In this document: in pieces, positions 45,224 to 55,887 of the stretch | Position numbering within the stretch: the first letter of the stretch is position 1 | How the letters are laid out: each line of letters opens with the position of its first letter | Assembly (NCBI GenBank): GCA_009801085.1 | Contig: VNWV01000002.1 | Coordinates: 3,472,001 to 3,536,000, forward strand | Source of the DNA: Lasiodiplodia sp. COLG20 | Lineage: Eukaryota > Ascomycota > Dothideomycetes > Botryosphaeriales > Botryosphaeriaceae | Direction of reading: 5' to 3' | Length of the DNA stretch: 64,000 nt | Position numbers and translations under genes: made by a program | The notes under the pieces: model-generated | What the model was told of the DNA's origin: nothing | What the model saw: only the letters and a program-made list of their open reading frames with translations | Databases searched by the model: none

Positions 45224-47503
45224 TTACGGACTCGACGGTTCCCACTCCTCATCCGGCGCCCGCATCAAAGCGCCGGTCAAGCCCCTCATCCTCCTGCCCA
45301 ACAGATCGTCCTCGCTCGCCAGACTGACCAAACTCTTTCTCCTCGATTTCCCTGCACCGCCCCTACCTCTGCCCCTGCCCGAGGCATGGTCCGTTTCCGA
45401 ATCCCTCCTATCGCTGTACCTGCTTCCGCGTGCTGCCCTGACCGAGCCACCGTACCCGTTCGCCTTGTTGCCCCTGCTGCTCGCAACCGTCATCTCCAAC
45501 GGGCGATCTTCGTCGCCGCTGCTCTCTAGCGTGCGACGACGCCTGTGCCGCGGGCGGCCCTCGCCCCTCGCCTTGCGCTCCGCCTCCAGCGCGTCCGCGT
45601 CGACGTGCTCGGCGATGTCGCGCATCCACCGCGCGCACTTGAAGATGTACTTCCAGCCCTCCGGGAAGACGCTGACGAACTGCAAGAAGCCGTGGCTGAT
45701 GCCCGGGATCATGACCACCTCGACGTGGTCCGTGTCGACGAAGGCCTTCGTCGTCTCCTCCAGGCCGAGCTCACGCCGCTCGCGCCATGCTGCCGCTTTA
45801 GCCTGCCGGATGCGTCCCGCGAAGATGGCCGTGTCGTCGACGAGCGGGTCGCGCTCGCCTGTGAGGAAGTACGTCTTGGGCATCTTTGCCAGCAGAGACT
45901 CGGGCGCGAGCAGTGGCGAGAGGAGGAAGTCGGTGCCGAAGTCCGGGCGGTGATGTGGGCCGATGTACAGGATGATCATGGCTCGCATCATCTCTGGCGT
46001 AAGGATGCGGTCGTTGAAGTAGGAGATCATCGAGGACATGGCCAGGCGGGTTTTGATGGTTGTGGGCTTAGGTGCAGGTTGAGGGAAAGCCGACTCAGAG
46101 AGCTTGCTTTCGAGGCTGTGGGCATCGACTCCCGTGTGCGCTGCTGATAGTCGTATCGAAGTCGACGGCGATCTAGTCAAAGTCTTGTCGGTGATTGTTG
46201 CTGTCGAGTCGCCGTTCTCTGTGCGGCGCGTGTTTTCGTTCTTCTCTGCCGGCGGCGTAACATCGTCGTCATCCTCATCATCTGAGTGGTGGGGTGTGGT
46301 AGGCGTGAGCTTTCTGTAGTCCTCACTCTTCCTCCTGAGAAGACCCTCGTTCGTCTTGCGGGTTTTTCGGTCCCGAATAAGTGCCATCTGCTCATCCGTC
46401 ATCCAATTACCGATGTTCATGTCAAGCGCCGGGTATATGAGAACGAGGCCCGCTGGTGGAGGCAGCGTCTGTTCACCCATCCAACGTCGCGTGTCGGTGC
46501 TGCCGCTCTGCAGAATCATGAGCACCATTCCAACCGCAAGATTGCCGCCAGCACTGTCTCCAGAAACAATGATCTCTGGGGTACTCGATCCAGAAAGGCC
46601 AACGCATCGTCCATTACTCGCAATAATCGTGTGATAGGCATCGTAGCACTCATTCAAAGCATACGGGTACGGGTACTCGGGTGCCTTCTTATAGTCAAGA
46701 GCCAGGACCGGCAAACCAGTCGTTCCAGCCCAGCCGATCAGCTTGTCGTCGTGGTTACGCGGGTCCATGGCGACGAAACCGCCCCCCGGGATATCCAAAA
46801 CAATCTTGTTGTGCTCTTTCAGGGCGGAGATTGGGCCATCAAAATACAACCAACCCTGGACCGGCTCTTTGTATGAGGATTCCGGAGGCCGTGGTATGCG
46901 GATGGCGCGGGGAGGATAGCGCATCAGGCGCGGGCGCATCAGGCCGGTGACCAACTTTAGGTACGGGGATGTCCCTTTGTTCCAGCTCACGCGCAGATGA
47001 TCGACTGTCAAGGTGGAACGAATCTTCCTGACCTTCTCGTCGGCTTGCTCGGCGCAGATAAGGTAGTATAGGGTGAATACGATCGAACATATGTCCCGAA
47101 CCCATTTCTTCCTGATTGGCATAGCAGACCAAAAGCCGGCGTCCAGCGCAGTTGTCACCCATGTTGCTCTGAAGTACGACCGTGTGTATAGATTTGCGAG
47201 GGGCTCGGGGCACTCGAGACCGACCAGCTTGCCGAAGTTGCGGGAAACGTAGAGCCAGAGCATGGTGATAACTACCGTCTGCCAGGCCGTGAGGCGGGAA
47301 GAGGCGAGGGACGAGAGGCGTTTGAGCAAAGGCGGGCCATGGCGATTTCCCCTAGAAGGCGTGAGCGGCGGCAAGTCAAATTCAGCAGCGGGGCAGACGA
47401 ACCTATACAGGTAGGCACACCAGAAGGAAACGACGGCGAGCACCTGAACTCTCCGAAATTTGACGGACGGCCGTCCCAGTACATGGTCTGCGGGCGTCGG
47501 CAT
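45224..47503 (-). CDS. Alpha/beta hydrolase of the HSL/lipase-esterase type with membrane N-terminus
   Basis: Single exon, 759 aa. N-terminal hydrophobic segments (VQVLAVVSFWCAYLYRFVC and QTVVITMLWLYVSRNFGKLV) suggest membrane anchoring. The hydrolase core has NKIVLDIPGGGFVAMDPRNH, LALDYKKAPEYPYPYALNEC, the nucleophile elbow IIVSGDSAGGNLAVGMVL, the acid in LTGERDPLVDDTAIF and the His in MIPGISHGFLQFVSVFPEGW. The usual HGGG oxyanion motif reads PGGG here. A ~110-residue charged, Ser/Thr/Asp-rich insertion splits the core after LVLIYPALDMNIG, and a basic disordered tail follows (HRRRRTLESSGDEDRPLEM). The length is well above a simple esterase. Likely substrate is a lipid or sterol ester; this is inferred from the family only. 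Confidence 0.82.
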   Translation of the reverse strand: MPTPADHVLGRPSVKFRRVQVLAVVSFWCAYLYRFVCPAAEFDLPPLTPSRGNRHGPPLLKRLSSLASSRLTAWQTVVITMLWLYVSRNFGKLVGLECPEPLANLYTRSYFRATWVTTALDAGFWSAMPIRKKWVRDICSIVFTLYYLICAEQADEKVRKIRSTLTVDHLRVSWNKGTSPYLKLVTGLMRPRLMRYPPRAIRIPRPPESSYKEPVQGWLYFDGPISALKEHNKIVLDIPGGGFVAMDPRNHDDKLIGWAGTTGLPVLALDYKKAPEYPYPYALNECYDAYHTIIASNGRCVGLSGSSTPEIIVSGDSAGGNLAVGMVLMILQSGSTDTRRWMGEQTLPPPAGLVLIYPALDMNIGNWMTDEQMALIRDRKTRKTNEGLLRRKSEDYRKLTPTTPHHSDDEDDDDVTPPAEKNENTRRTENGDSTATITDKTLTRSPSTSIRLSAAHTGVDAHSLESKLSESAFPQPAPKPTTIKTRLAMSSMISYFNDRILTPEMMRAMIILYIGPHHRPDFGTDFLLSPLLAPESLLAKMPKTYFLTGERDPLVDDTAIFAGRIRQAKAAAWRERRELGLEETTKAFVDTDHVEVVMIPGISHGFLQFVSVFPEGWKYIFKCARWMRDIAEHVDADALEAERKARGEGRPRHRRRRTLESSGDEDRPLEMTVASSRGNKANGYGGSVRAARGSRYSDRRDSETDHASGRGRGRGGAGKSRRKSLVSLASEDDLLGRRMRGLTGALMRAPDEEWEPSSP

Positions 47504-48546
47504 TAGCGGTTGTGGGCGAGGGCGTGGCCCGAGGGAGTATACCTATCATTGTGGTTCATGAAAAGCAGAGGACAGCCCGTTCGGAGCGGTCAAAAGGAGT
47601 CATGGAGCAGATGTGATGGCTGTGGGCCGCATTGTCCGGACTGCTTGGTGAGCTAGTCAAGGCTGGCTGACATGTGAAAGGCGACCTAACACCGCCAAAA
47701 GCCGAATGACGTTCCGCCGAGACAACGCGCGCCGCGTACCGCCGGCTGTTGCACAGTAGTCGTGTCGCCCGGCGACCGGCTGGTTCCGATGGCAGCTGAT
47801 GTGCATCGTGGAGGCTCGTGATGGTGTTGTTTGTTTTGTGGTTGCTGCATGCTGCCCGCGAGAGCTGGCGGCATGCGGCAACTCACCCCCACATTGCGGA
47901 GACAGCCCGGGGGCTCCACACCCATCCCCGCTTGTCATCACAATTGCGCCCCTTCTCCTTTTTCGAGCGCTCGCTCTGGACTCTGCACAGATCCCATGTC
48001 TCGTCCTTCTCTCCTCTCGTGACCGCCATCTCGAAAGCACGCACCTGCTGCCTGCGCACGTGTTTGGTTGGCCAGACTGCGAAAATGACGTGTAGATTCA
48101 GCGTACCTCGCTTAGGCGTTCCCGTCCCTTGTCCTGCATGCATCCCCACACCACCACCTGACTCTTACGTGAGATATGTACATGAATGCCTAGCAAGGAA
48201 TGTTTCTCACGTGCAGATCCAGCATTCCAACCAGACTATCTGCATGAAGCCAGGCTGACATCCACGTTGCATTATACACCATTTGGTAACATTTGAATCC
48301 TAGGTCTTCACAATTCGAACACGCTTCGATCTCGATCCCTGGCGAAAAGAGCAGCTTCAAATCTACTGCATCCAAATTCCAAATTTCTACGCAGCCTCTT
48401 TCTTCGTAGAGCCATGAAGTCCAAATAAATTCCCAAAAATGCCAGCAGCTTGACCGACCAGCAACATCTACACGGGGAATATCAGGTAAACCTGTAGAGA
48501 CCGATACGCCACGCTATCCCTGAAACAAATCATGTCTTCTCCCTCT
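47504..48546. other. Intergenic
   Basis: No gene recognised. It contains the hydrolase promoter next to 47503 and the 3' UTR of the HMG-box gene ending at 48547. Confidence 0.4.
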
Positions 48547-50934
48547 CTACTTCCCGTTCAGCCCGCTCACACCTCTGATCAGCTCGCCGATCTCGAAGCC
48601 GAGCCTCCTCAATGTGCTCTCCTCGAGCTCCTGGGTACCCTCGCGCTTCACGATCAAATACTTCGACTGCCCGTCCTCACGCACCTCGACCGTCCTGCCG
48701 CGAGACATTTCCAGTTCGGCAGCCGAGACGTCCCTGATGTAGACGGTGATGTCCGGGCCAACGATGCCGCGCCAAAGTGTTGCCACCCACTGCCAATGGT
48801 CTGGAGGATTGTAGTTGTCGCCGGTGGGGAGGCTGCTGGCCCACACGTTCGAGGCGCGCAGGTTGTACGTCGGCATGATGAGGACGGGCGTCCGCTTGTC
48901 CACCGCCTCGCCACTACCCTTCTCACCACCCTTAGATGCTGTCGTCGACGCGTCCGTTGCAGCCTCGGCACCGCCACCGGGCTGCGTGGTGATGAACTCG
49001 ACCATCTCCCTCGTCTTGCTATGCCACTCGGAAATGACCTGGATATAGTCACCAAGGCTGACGGTCCTCCTCGGCGCGACAGCACCGTTCCCATCCGTAC
49101 TCTTTGCGCCGCCATCATCGCCACCATCGTCACTGCCAGCCCCCTCACCCTCGCTTCCATCTCCACCACTCATCACCGTCTCCGGCCCCCGCGGCGCCTC
49201 GGCCGTCCGCGCCCACACCTCCCCCGTCTTGTTCAGGTTCTCCTCCAACCACGTCGCCATCGCCCGCGCCGCCGCGTCGTTGTCGCCCTCGACTGCCACG
49301 ATGGCTCCGCGCACCCGTGGCGACGATTGCTGCTGCTGCTGCTGAGGCGACAACGGCGACACCTGGTACGGCGGCGTGATCCGGCCGAGCAGGCGGATCT
49401 TTCCCCAGAACGACAGCGACATGATGACCGTCTTGGCGCTGCCCGACGGCTGCTCGCCACCAGCAGCGACGACGCCGCCGGCGCCAGCGCTGACGCCGGC
49501 AGGGGTGCCCGGGCTGACGGCGGCGTGGTGCACGGCGGCCGGGTAGGGGTGGTGGTGGTTGGCGGTCTGCAGGGGCGGGAGGGTGAGGTTGGAGCTGCTG
49601 CTGCCGTCGTGGTGGATGCTGCCGTTGCGGGGCGAGACGCCACGGTGGTGCATCATCTCTGGCCGCGGCAGCGAGTGGCGGCGGGGGTCGGGTCGGAAGG
49701 GGTAGGGCGTGCCTGGTTGCGCGAGGGAGGAAGAGCGAGGCGTGCCGGAGGAAGACGCCGACGGTGGTGGGACGTAGGCCTGTTGCAAGCGTCGCCGCTT
49801 AGCGTCCGGTGAGAGTGGCGACAGCATCTGTGCGTCCATGGGATGCTCGTCGCGGGTACGGGCGGTGTGTAGGCTTGTGAGAGGGTTGGGCGTCGTCCGC
49901 GTGCTGTTGTTGCGGCGTTGGGGGCTGTTGGCTGCGGCGGCGGCGGAAGTGTTGATGGCGAGGCCTGACATCATGGGTGGGAGGTAGCGGGAGGTAGGTG
50001 TCAAGAGTGATGAAGGCGTGGGCGGGGGTAGCATTGGCGCGTTAGAGGAAGGGGACGATGCCGACGCCGTCGTGGCGGCGGCGTTGTTGTGGCTGGGTGG
50101 GAAGGCTGTCGTTGGCGTTGTGATGCTCCGGCCGCCGCACTTGGTGCAGTGATGCTTGTCAGAGGTGGTGTTGAGCGACAGGCTGCCCCGGCGTCCGCCA
50201 CGGCGAGGCTGGTAACGATATTCTGGATACTGCTGCTGATGCCGGATCTTTTCCTCTTCGGCTAGGGCCTTCCACTCGCTCCGCACGGATTCAGGTTGTG
50301 CTTTCCACTGCTCACCGATGATCTTTGATATTTCTGGATTGGCTAACCCGGGGTGCTGGGCCACGATTGCCGCCTGATGATGCTGGCGATATAGTATGAA
50401 GGCTGCGTATCAAAGCCGTCAGCCACGCGGAAACCACAAAGATGCTAACAAAGAAAATGCGTCACTTCACAACGCCATTGGGCGCTAAGAGCAAACTGAC
50501 AGTAATCGAGCTGGCCGAGATGTTGGACTGGATAAAGAGACAAGGGAGAGTAATAATAGACCGGTGAGCAACTGACCGTTTCTTGGTCGTGGGATCTTGG
50601 GGTCGGGCTGGCACAGGCAGACGTGGGTTGCCGGAGAGCCTGCAGAACCCACGGATGCACCACCAGAGCTCATGCGAGAGTGCGTGGTAGTCGGAGTGAT
50701 TTCGTCGACGACGTCGGCTTCCTCCCTGTCCCCTTTATCAGCCAGCGAGGCCGCCCTCTTCCGCGTCAGTCTGAATGGTGGTGACTCTGGCGTCGGGGGG
50801 CCTGCGTCGTCCTGTTTCGAGGCGCGGGAAGGACTGGCTGTGCGGCGGGAGGAGCGGGTGGAAAATGTCGTAGACGCCTTGCGCGGACTCGTCTCCCCCT
50901 TGCCCGAGCCGGGCTCTGACATTTCGACGTCCAT
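48547..50934 (-). CDS. HMG-box (MATA_HMG-type) transcription factor, 737 aa
   Basis: Two exons, 50934..50577 and 50402..48547 (174-nt intron GTCAGT..GCAG). The intron splits the HMG box after PKIPRPRN: the box reads PKIPRPRN|AFILYRQHHQAA, then IVAQHPGLANPEISKIIGEQ and WKAQPESVRSEWKALAEEEK followed by IRHQQQYPEYRYQPRR, residues ~112-185. This is the sequence-specific, minor-groove-bending class found in fungal mating and differentiation regulators. The N-terminus is Ser/Arg/Pro-rich with a basic patch (PPFRLTRKRAASLADKGDRE). Downstream is long low complexity with a poly-Gln run (49330-49350, DNA CTG repeats). The C-terminal third holds a more ordered region with EISWHSKTREMV-like and VWASSLPTGDNYNPPDHWQW segments of unknown fold. 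Targets cannot be inferred. Confidence 0.85.
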
Positions 50935-51516
50935 GGCGGGAGAGTGGTCAAGGTTGCTGCGGCGGCGGACCTCGACATGAGCGGCTGCTCTTCTGTTTGC
51001 TCGAGGCCGAATATCAAGACGGCGAGAGCAGCTTTGATAGACAAACTGTTCGGCGGGCTCTGGCAGGGCCGGGGTGCTGAATGGTCAATAGGGCCGGCGC
51101 TAGTCAAAGACATGGCCGGGCAGCAGGCTTTGTGTCTATTATGCCTAGGGTCCATGTTCTTTGTTTGAGTAGCAGCGCGTGCATGTAATTGTCCTAGACA
51201 GGTGCGGGAGAGGTGCTGTTCGCAACGGCAAATTCTTTCTCCCCAGGCGAGCGAGATTCCCAGATGCGGCGGGGCTGTGGGGAGCGGGCCCACGCCCGAG
51301 ACATTCCTCTGCGGGAGGGCGATGCAAGGAAGCATGGGTACAAAGAAACTTGATTTGAGACAATGCATACAAACGCCCGCCCACCGGGGAATTGTGCCGC
51401 CACTCTGGAATGTAAGCCGTGCACTTCCACGTCAACGCCAGAAAATGCTGAAACGTGAATGGGTATCTCAGACAACCGCAACAGGAAAACTCCTAAGAAA
51501 TGCTCTGCTCGCCGTG
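50935..51516. other. Intergenic, 5' region of the HMG-box gene
   Basis: No gene recognised; open frames here are Arg/Pro/Cys mixtures. It lies between the start at 50934 and the stop at 51517, both on the minus strand. Confidence 0.4.
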
Positions 51517-52805
51517 CTACTTAGTCGAGCCGGCCTCATTCTCTTCCTTGGCCCGGCTCGCCGCCTCCTCTTGCTCGAGATCGTGCTTGCGGAGCGCGTT
51601 GAGGTTGAAGGTGTAGTTGGTGGCGACCAGATCGGCCGCCTCGATGGCCAACAGCTTGTGCGCCCTGCCGGACAGGTGCATGCCGTCCCTGGAAACACGG
51701 TGTCAGTAGGCCTCCAACCACAGCCGAGCGCAGAAGAGCAGAAATTACTGACCAAAACAGATAGTGAGACTCGTCCTCGCAGGGCTCCGTCCGATTGCTG
51801 GCCGTGTCGCTCATGTCAAACGGGAACTGGGCCCCGACATGCGGCAACGGCACGCACGGGCTCCTGACTTCGCTGAACCGGGGATTGCCCTTGCCCTCAC
51901 CGCGCTCGTCGGCGATGCCAATCTTGTTCATCTGCTGCTCGCGGATCATCTTCAGCAGCCACTTGTCCGTCCCCAGCAGGTGGACGTAGCCGCCCGTCCA
52001 GTCGCGGGCGGCCTTCTCGAGCGCGTTGTTCCACTTCTCGGTCAGTGACACGGCCGACTGCTGCCGATCCGGGAATTCGATGGGCTGCTGTGCAAACGCC
52101 GGCAGGAACGAGATGTCAATGACCTTGGGCAACACGATGTGCGGGCGAGTCTGCGTGTGCTGCGCGATTACGTCAAGCTGGGCGAACAAGGAGGCCATGG
52201 TCTCATTGATGTCGTCGTCGCTGGCTTTGTTGTCCTGGAAGGTGTACTGCCAGATGTCGCTGATGCCAAAGAAGACGGTGAAAACGGTCCATTCCTTATT
52301 TTGGGCGCGGCGGGCGATGACACCACTCTGCTTCTCGAAGCTGATCCACTGCTGGACCTGTTTCTTCAGGTCGGCAAGGAACTTGTGGTTCTCGGGATGC
52401 TGGTTCGTGACATTGGCCAGAATCTCCGTGTCCAAGACAGCATCCGGTTGTTCAAAGAAGTTGGTCGCGCCCGACGAGCGGGCGAAATTGTTGATGTCGT
52501 CGCACAGGAGCTGACGAGTTAGTCTAGAGCAGATGCGACGGGGGCGACGACGCTACCTCTTTGCACAAGGCCTCAGTCCACAAGGGGCGGCTGATGTTGT
52601 GCTGCGGGTTCTTTGCTGGAATGTCGACGTGGTAGGTGCCCACGTCCGACCAGCTGTCGCCGAAGACAACAATGCGGCGCTGCGACCCCGAGATGGCCTT
52701 CTGCACGCGGCTCTGGACCTGCAGCGACGGCAAGACCCAGCCGATGTACGCGATGGTGCAGACGGCAAAAAACACGAGGACGTGGAAGCGGGTGACGGTC
52801 CTCAT
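51517..52805 (-). CDS. SGNH/GDSL-type esterase with N-terminal membrane anchor
   Basis: Three exons, 52805..52557, 52510..51753 and 51688..51517; 1179 nt, 392 aa. Introns are 46 nt (GTAGCG..CAG) and 64 nt (GTCAGT..CAG). Residues 8-27 (FHVLVFFAVCTIAYIGWVLP) form a signal anchor, so the enzyme is secreted or lumenal. Block I nucleophile is IVVFGDSWSDVG; the block III Asn region is weak, with FFGISDIWQYTF in that place; the C-terminal catalytic pair is in LFWDGMHLSGRAH, restored by the last splice. This pattern fits the carbohydrate-esterase or lipase-like SGNH family of fungi, which deacylate glycans or lipids. Substrate unknown. The C-terminus is Glu/Ala-rich (EQEEAASRAKEENEAGSTK). Confidence 0.8.
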
Positions 52806-53676
52806 GGTGGGCGGCGGAACGGAGACGGACTGAAGGTAGCGGAAGGAATGGAAGCATCAGCAGAGGCGGGCGGCTGGGAGAGTATATACAGGCCGCAGTG
52901 CAAAAGGCGGTGCGGTGCGGTTGCGGCTCAGCACGGCGTGGGCCATCCGCCGCGCGTCAGGTTGGTATGAAGGCTGGAGAGCAGCTTGCGTACGCACTAC
53001 GCGCCGTAAGCTCTTTCGGCCCAGTCAACGCAGGGGTGGGCCGGTACGACCCGCCACCCATTGGATCGCCTCCAGCTTACTGTGTTCCTGGCGCAAAGGG
53101 AGTACTGCAGTTCGCGACGCCTTGTGAAGGAGAGGGCGCGTCATAACACGACCTTGGCCTTCCGGATTTCCGACAGGCGAACCAACGCTGCCGCGCCGCG
53201 GAAGCCGCAAAGCTTGGCCGCCAGCCTGCCACTGCATTTGGCGACACGAGATCCTGCCGAGCGCGGACTAAGCCACGAGCTAGCTGAGTGAACCTTGCCA
53301 ACCATGTCGGTGAAGACGCCATACCTCCATCGGAAAAATCCACGACCAAAGCCCGCCTGCTGAGAATATCCGGCTGATCTTTGCTGGCGTCAGTCAGGTT
53401 GCTGGACCCCACGTCGGCAACGGCAGGCAGGCCGGCCAGGATTTTCGGAGATAGCGACACCCCGCCCCGAGGAACCGGCAGTCGCGCACACGACACAGCC
53501 CATCATCTCCGGCTTCGTGCAACGCTCGCCAAGCACCGTCCAATCAATCCCCGCGTGGCTGGTGCTGACGTTTCTCAGAGCGCACACACTGAACCACCCG
53601 TAACGGTGATACAGATTGGCTATCTCCTTGCTAGGAAGCTTACGGCTAACCTTGATATGACTCTGACCATGTGTCC
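52806..53676. other. Intergenic
   Basis: No gene recognised. The open frame at 53077-53496 (-) carries no domain. It contains the esterase promoter and the 3' UTR of the next minus-strand gene. Confidence 0.4.
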
Positions 53677-54807
53677 TCACTTCAGCAGCCACGCCCATCC
53701 TGCGACGATGTCCGCGCTTGCTTTCTTTGATGCCTCGAATTGCGGATGCACGGCCCAGAATCCATGCGGCATGCCGGGGTAGAAATCCATCTTTGTCTCC
53801 ACCTGGCCCTCGGTTCGTAGCACGTACTCGTACAGCAGCCCTTCATCACGCAGCGGATCCATCCCGCAGACCACCAAATATGTCTTCGGCAGCCCCGCAT
53901 GCCCGCTGGGCCAATTGAACGGAGCGTACAGCGGAGAGGTGTCATCACCCTGATAGAGGCCTGCCGTCGTTGGAATCAGCTCCAAAATCGCGCCCGGTGC
54001 TAGTACTCACTCATTGCCTCGAGCATGGACGTCGCATCCGTCAGCTCGTAGCTCTTGCTCTCCTCTCTGCTTCTGTACCTGTCCCTGTACTTGTCCGGCA
54101 CAACACCCTCTGGCAGCGTGTCTGGAATTGAGAGGAAAACGCCTGTCAGCGGTGGGCCCACTCGCTCGTCGCGCGCCAGATGCGACACAACTGCTGCAAT
54201 GCTAGCCCCGGCTGATGATCCCCCAACAAGGAATCCGCTGGACGGATCTGCCCCGAGCTGAGACGCGTTTGCAACCACCTACGCCCGCATAAGGTACTGT
54301 TCACCATGTGGCAGTGAAGCGACTCACCCATTTGAATGCATCCCACGAATCGTGGACCGGAATTGGAAACTGGTGTTCTGGAGCGAGCCTGTAACCCACG
54401 CTAACAGCCACGCAGCCGTGGTTGCGGACCAGGGTCATGGCGTTGTTTTCCTCCATCTCAGGGATGCCCATGACATGACCTCCACCGTGGTACAGGACGG
54501 CCAGCGGCGCGGGGCTTCCGTCTGGAATGACTTCAGTCTTGTACACCAGTGCTGGGATGTTGGCTCCATCTCGTGTCGGAATCTCCACCCGTTCCTTCTT
54601 GACTCCTTCCATAGGCATGGACGACATGGCAGATAGGATAGTGTGAGCCAGCCCTGCCCGCGTGACGTTGAGGTCGACCAACTTGGAAAAAGGTTGTTGC
54701 CCGCCTTGCGCGAAATACTGCTGGCTGTCTTAGCTTGAGTCAAATCGCTCATTGTGGTATTATATGACCTGTTCAAGTTCTGGGTGAGGCTTTGAAGCCT
54801 CCGCCAT
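53677..54807 (-). CDS. Alpha/beta hydrolase fold-3 esterase (arylacetamide deacetylase-like)
   Basis: Four exons: 54807..54769, 54717..54328, 54278..54011, 53960..53677; 981 nt, 326 aa. The first exon is only 13 codons (MAEASKPHPELEQ) and joins YFAQGGQQPFSKLVDLNVTR. Core motifs are the oxyanion motif LAVLYHGGGHVMG, VSVGYRLAPEHQFPIPVHDS, the nucleophile elbow FLVGGSSAGASIAAVVSH, the acid in VVCGMDPLRDEGLLYEY and the His in PGMPHGFWAVHPQF. Introns are 49-51 nt; the first has a weak donor (CAG|GTCATA) and the third removes an in-frame TAG after MLEAMSEY. It resembles the fungal family that hydrolyses small esters or lactones; cytosolic, as no signal is seen. Substrate is unknown. Confidence 0.85.
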
Positions 54808-55887
54808 GTTGATGTTCTCCATAATGCAAGGACACAGGTGGCAGAGTCAGATTGGCAGCCGAGTCAATAAGAGGGAGTATAAAGAGCTTTATGACCGGTA
54901 AAAACTATAAGTGCTGTAAGGTTCAGCTCGGGTAGTAAGCGCGTGGCTCCACGTAATTTAGAATTATCGCCGGATCCAAACAGAATAGTGTAGGACTTAC
55001 TGCAGCTAAAGACCTGCTAATGAATCCTCAAGGAAGAAACTACAGAGGGTGGCTGCAGCCGATAGCTAGCGTGAAGAATAGCAGGGCTCTAGAACACAGC
55101 GTAACTATGCCCCAGCTCTGCTTTAGAAAAATAATATATGTGGGTAGCTGAAGCTATCGTCCGGACGTGTATGTAGAAATTTAAATTCAACATTCTCGTC
55201 CGGAAGATAGCTTCAACTGCTCATGACATGAGCAAAAAACAAATCCACGCTAGCCATCGGCTGCGAGAGGGGACTGTATGCAGACCCCGCCGGGAGGGCT
55301 GTGAAAATCCCGCGGATCATAGCTTCCCGCAGATGACTCTCCACATCTGCCATTGTGCATTGCAGGGGCACGACATGGGATGGCGGCTTGAAACACGCAT
55401 GCAGATAACTTCTGATTATGATCACATGTTTCTGGGGGTGTTTTGCTCCTACCACGAGATATTAAACCGGCTTATTTGGCGCTTGCAGTTCAGCTGAACT
55501 TCCTTATTGATAATCTGTTGCACCTTGATGTCTAAGGGAAAATGACGCTGTTAGCTAGCCGGCAGCGAGCAGGTGACAGGCAAGGTATTGTTTAGTGGAC
55601 AATACTATATGTATGCCAGAGAAACATCAGAGCAAAGACCCGAGATGCAGCTGGCTCTTGTCTAGGCACAGCGCGGGATTTGCCATGCAGGAAATGGCGC
55701 GCGCGGAGAAGCAGTGTGCAAAGTCTCCGCACTTGCGAAATCGGCGCGCGCTCTCTTTATCGATAGCGGCATTTTTGCGCCCAATGTCGACTCATCTCAA
55801 CTTCCCCAACACGTTGCTATTCCTCCTGCAGATACCCTCTTCTTGTGTTGCTTTTCTGCTTCCTTTCGTTTCTTCATTCCGTTCGCA
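54808..55887. other. Intergenic, AT-rich, divergent upstream region with inverted repeat
   Basis: No gene recognised. It is AT-richer than surroundings and contains the hairpin listed separately. The part adjacent to 55888 should hold the aminotransferase promoter. Confidence 0.4.
55139..55225. repeat. Long imperfect inverted repeat (hairpin)
   Basis: Arms 55139-55167 and 55197-55225 pair over 29 positions around a 29-nt AT-rich loop. The inner 19 positions (TGAAGCTATC through TCCGGACG against its reverse complement) have one mismatch. Outer positions have one further mismatch and four that would be G-U pairs in RNA. Confidence 0.75.

Noticed and set aside
48532..49812. 426-codon plus-strand open frame opposite the HMG-box gene
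   Set aside because: Arg/His/Pro-rich mirror of low-complexity coding sequence; no start context or domain.
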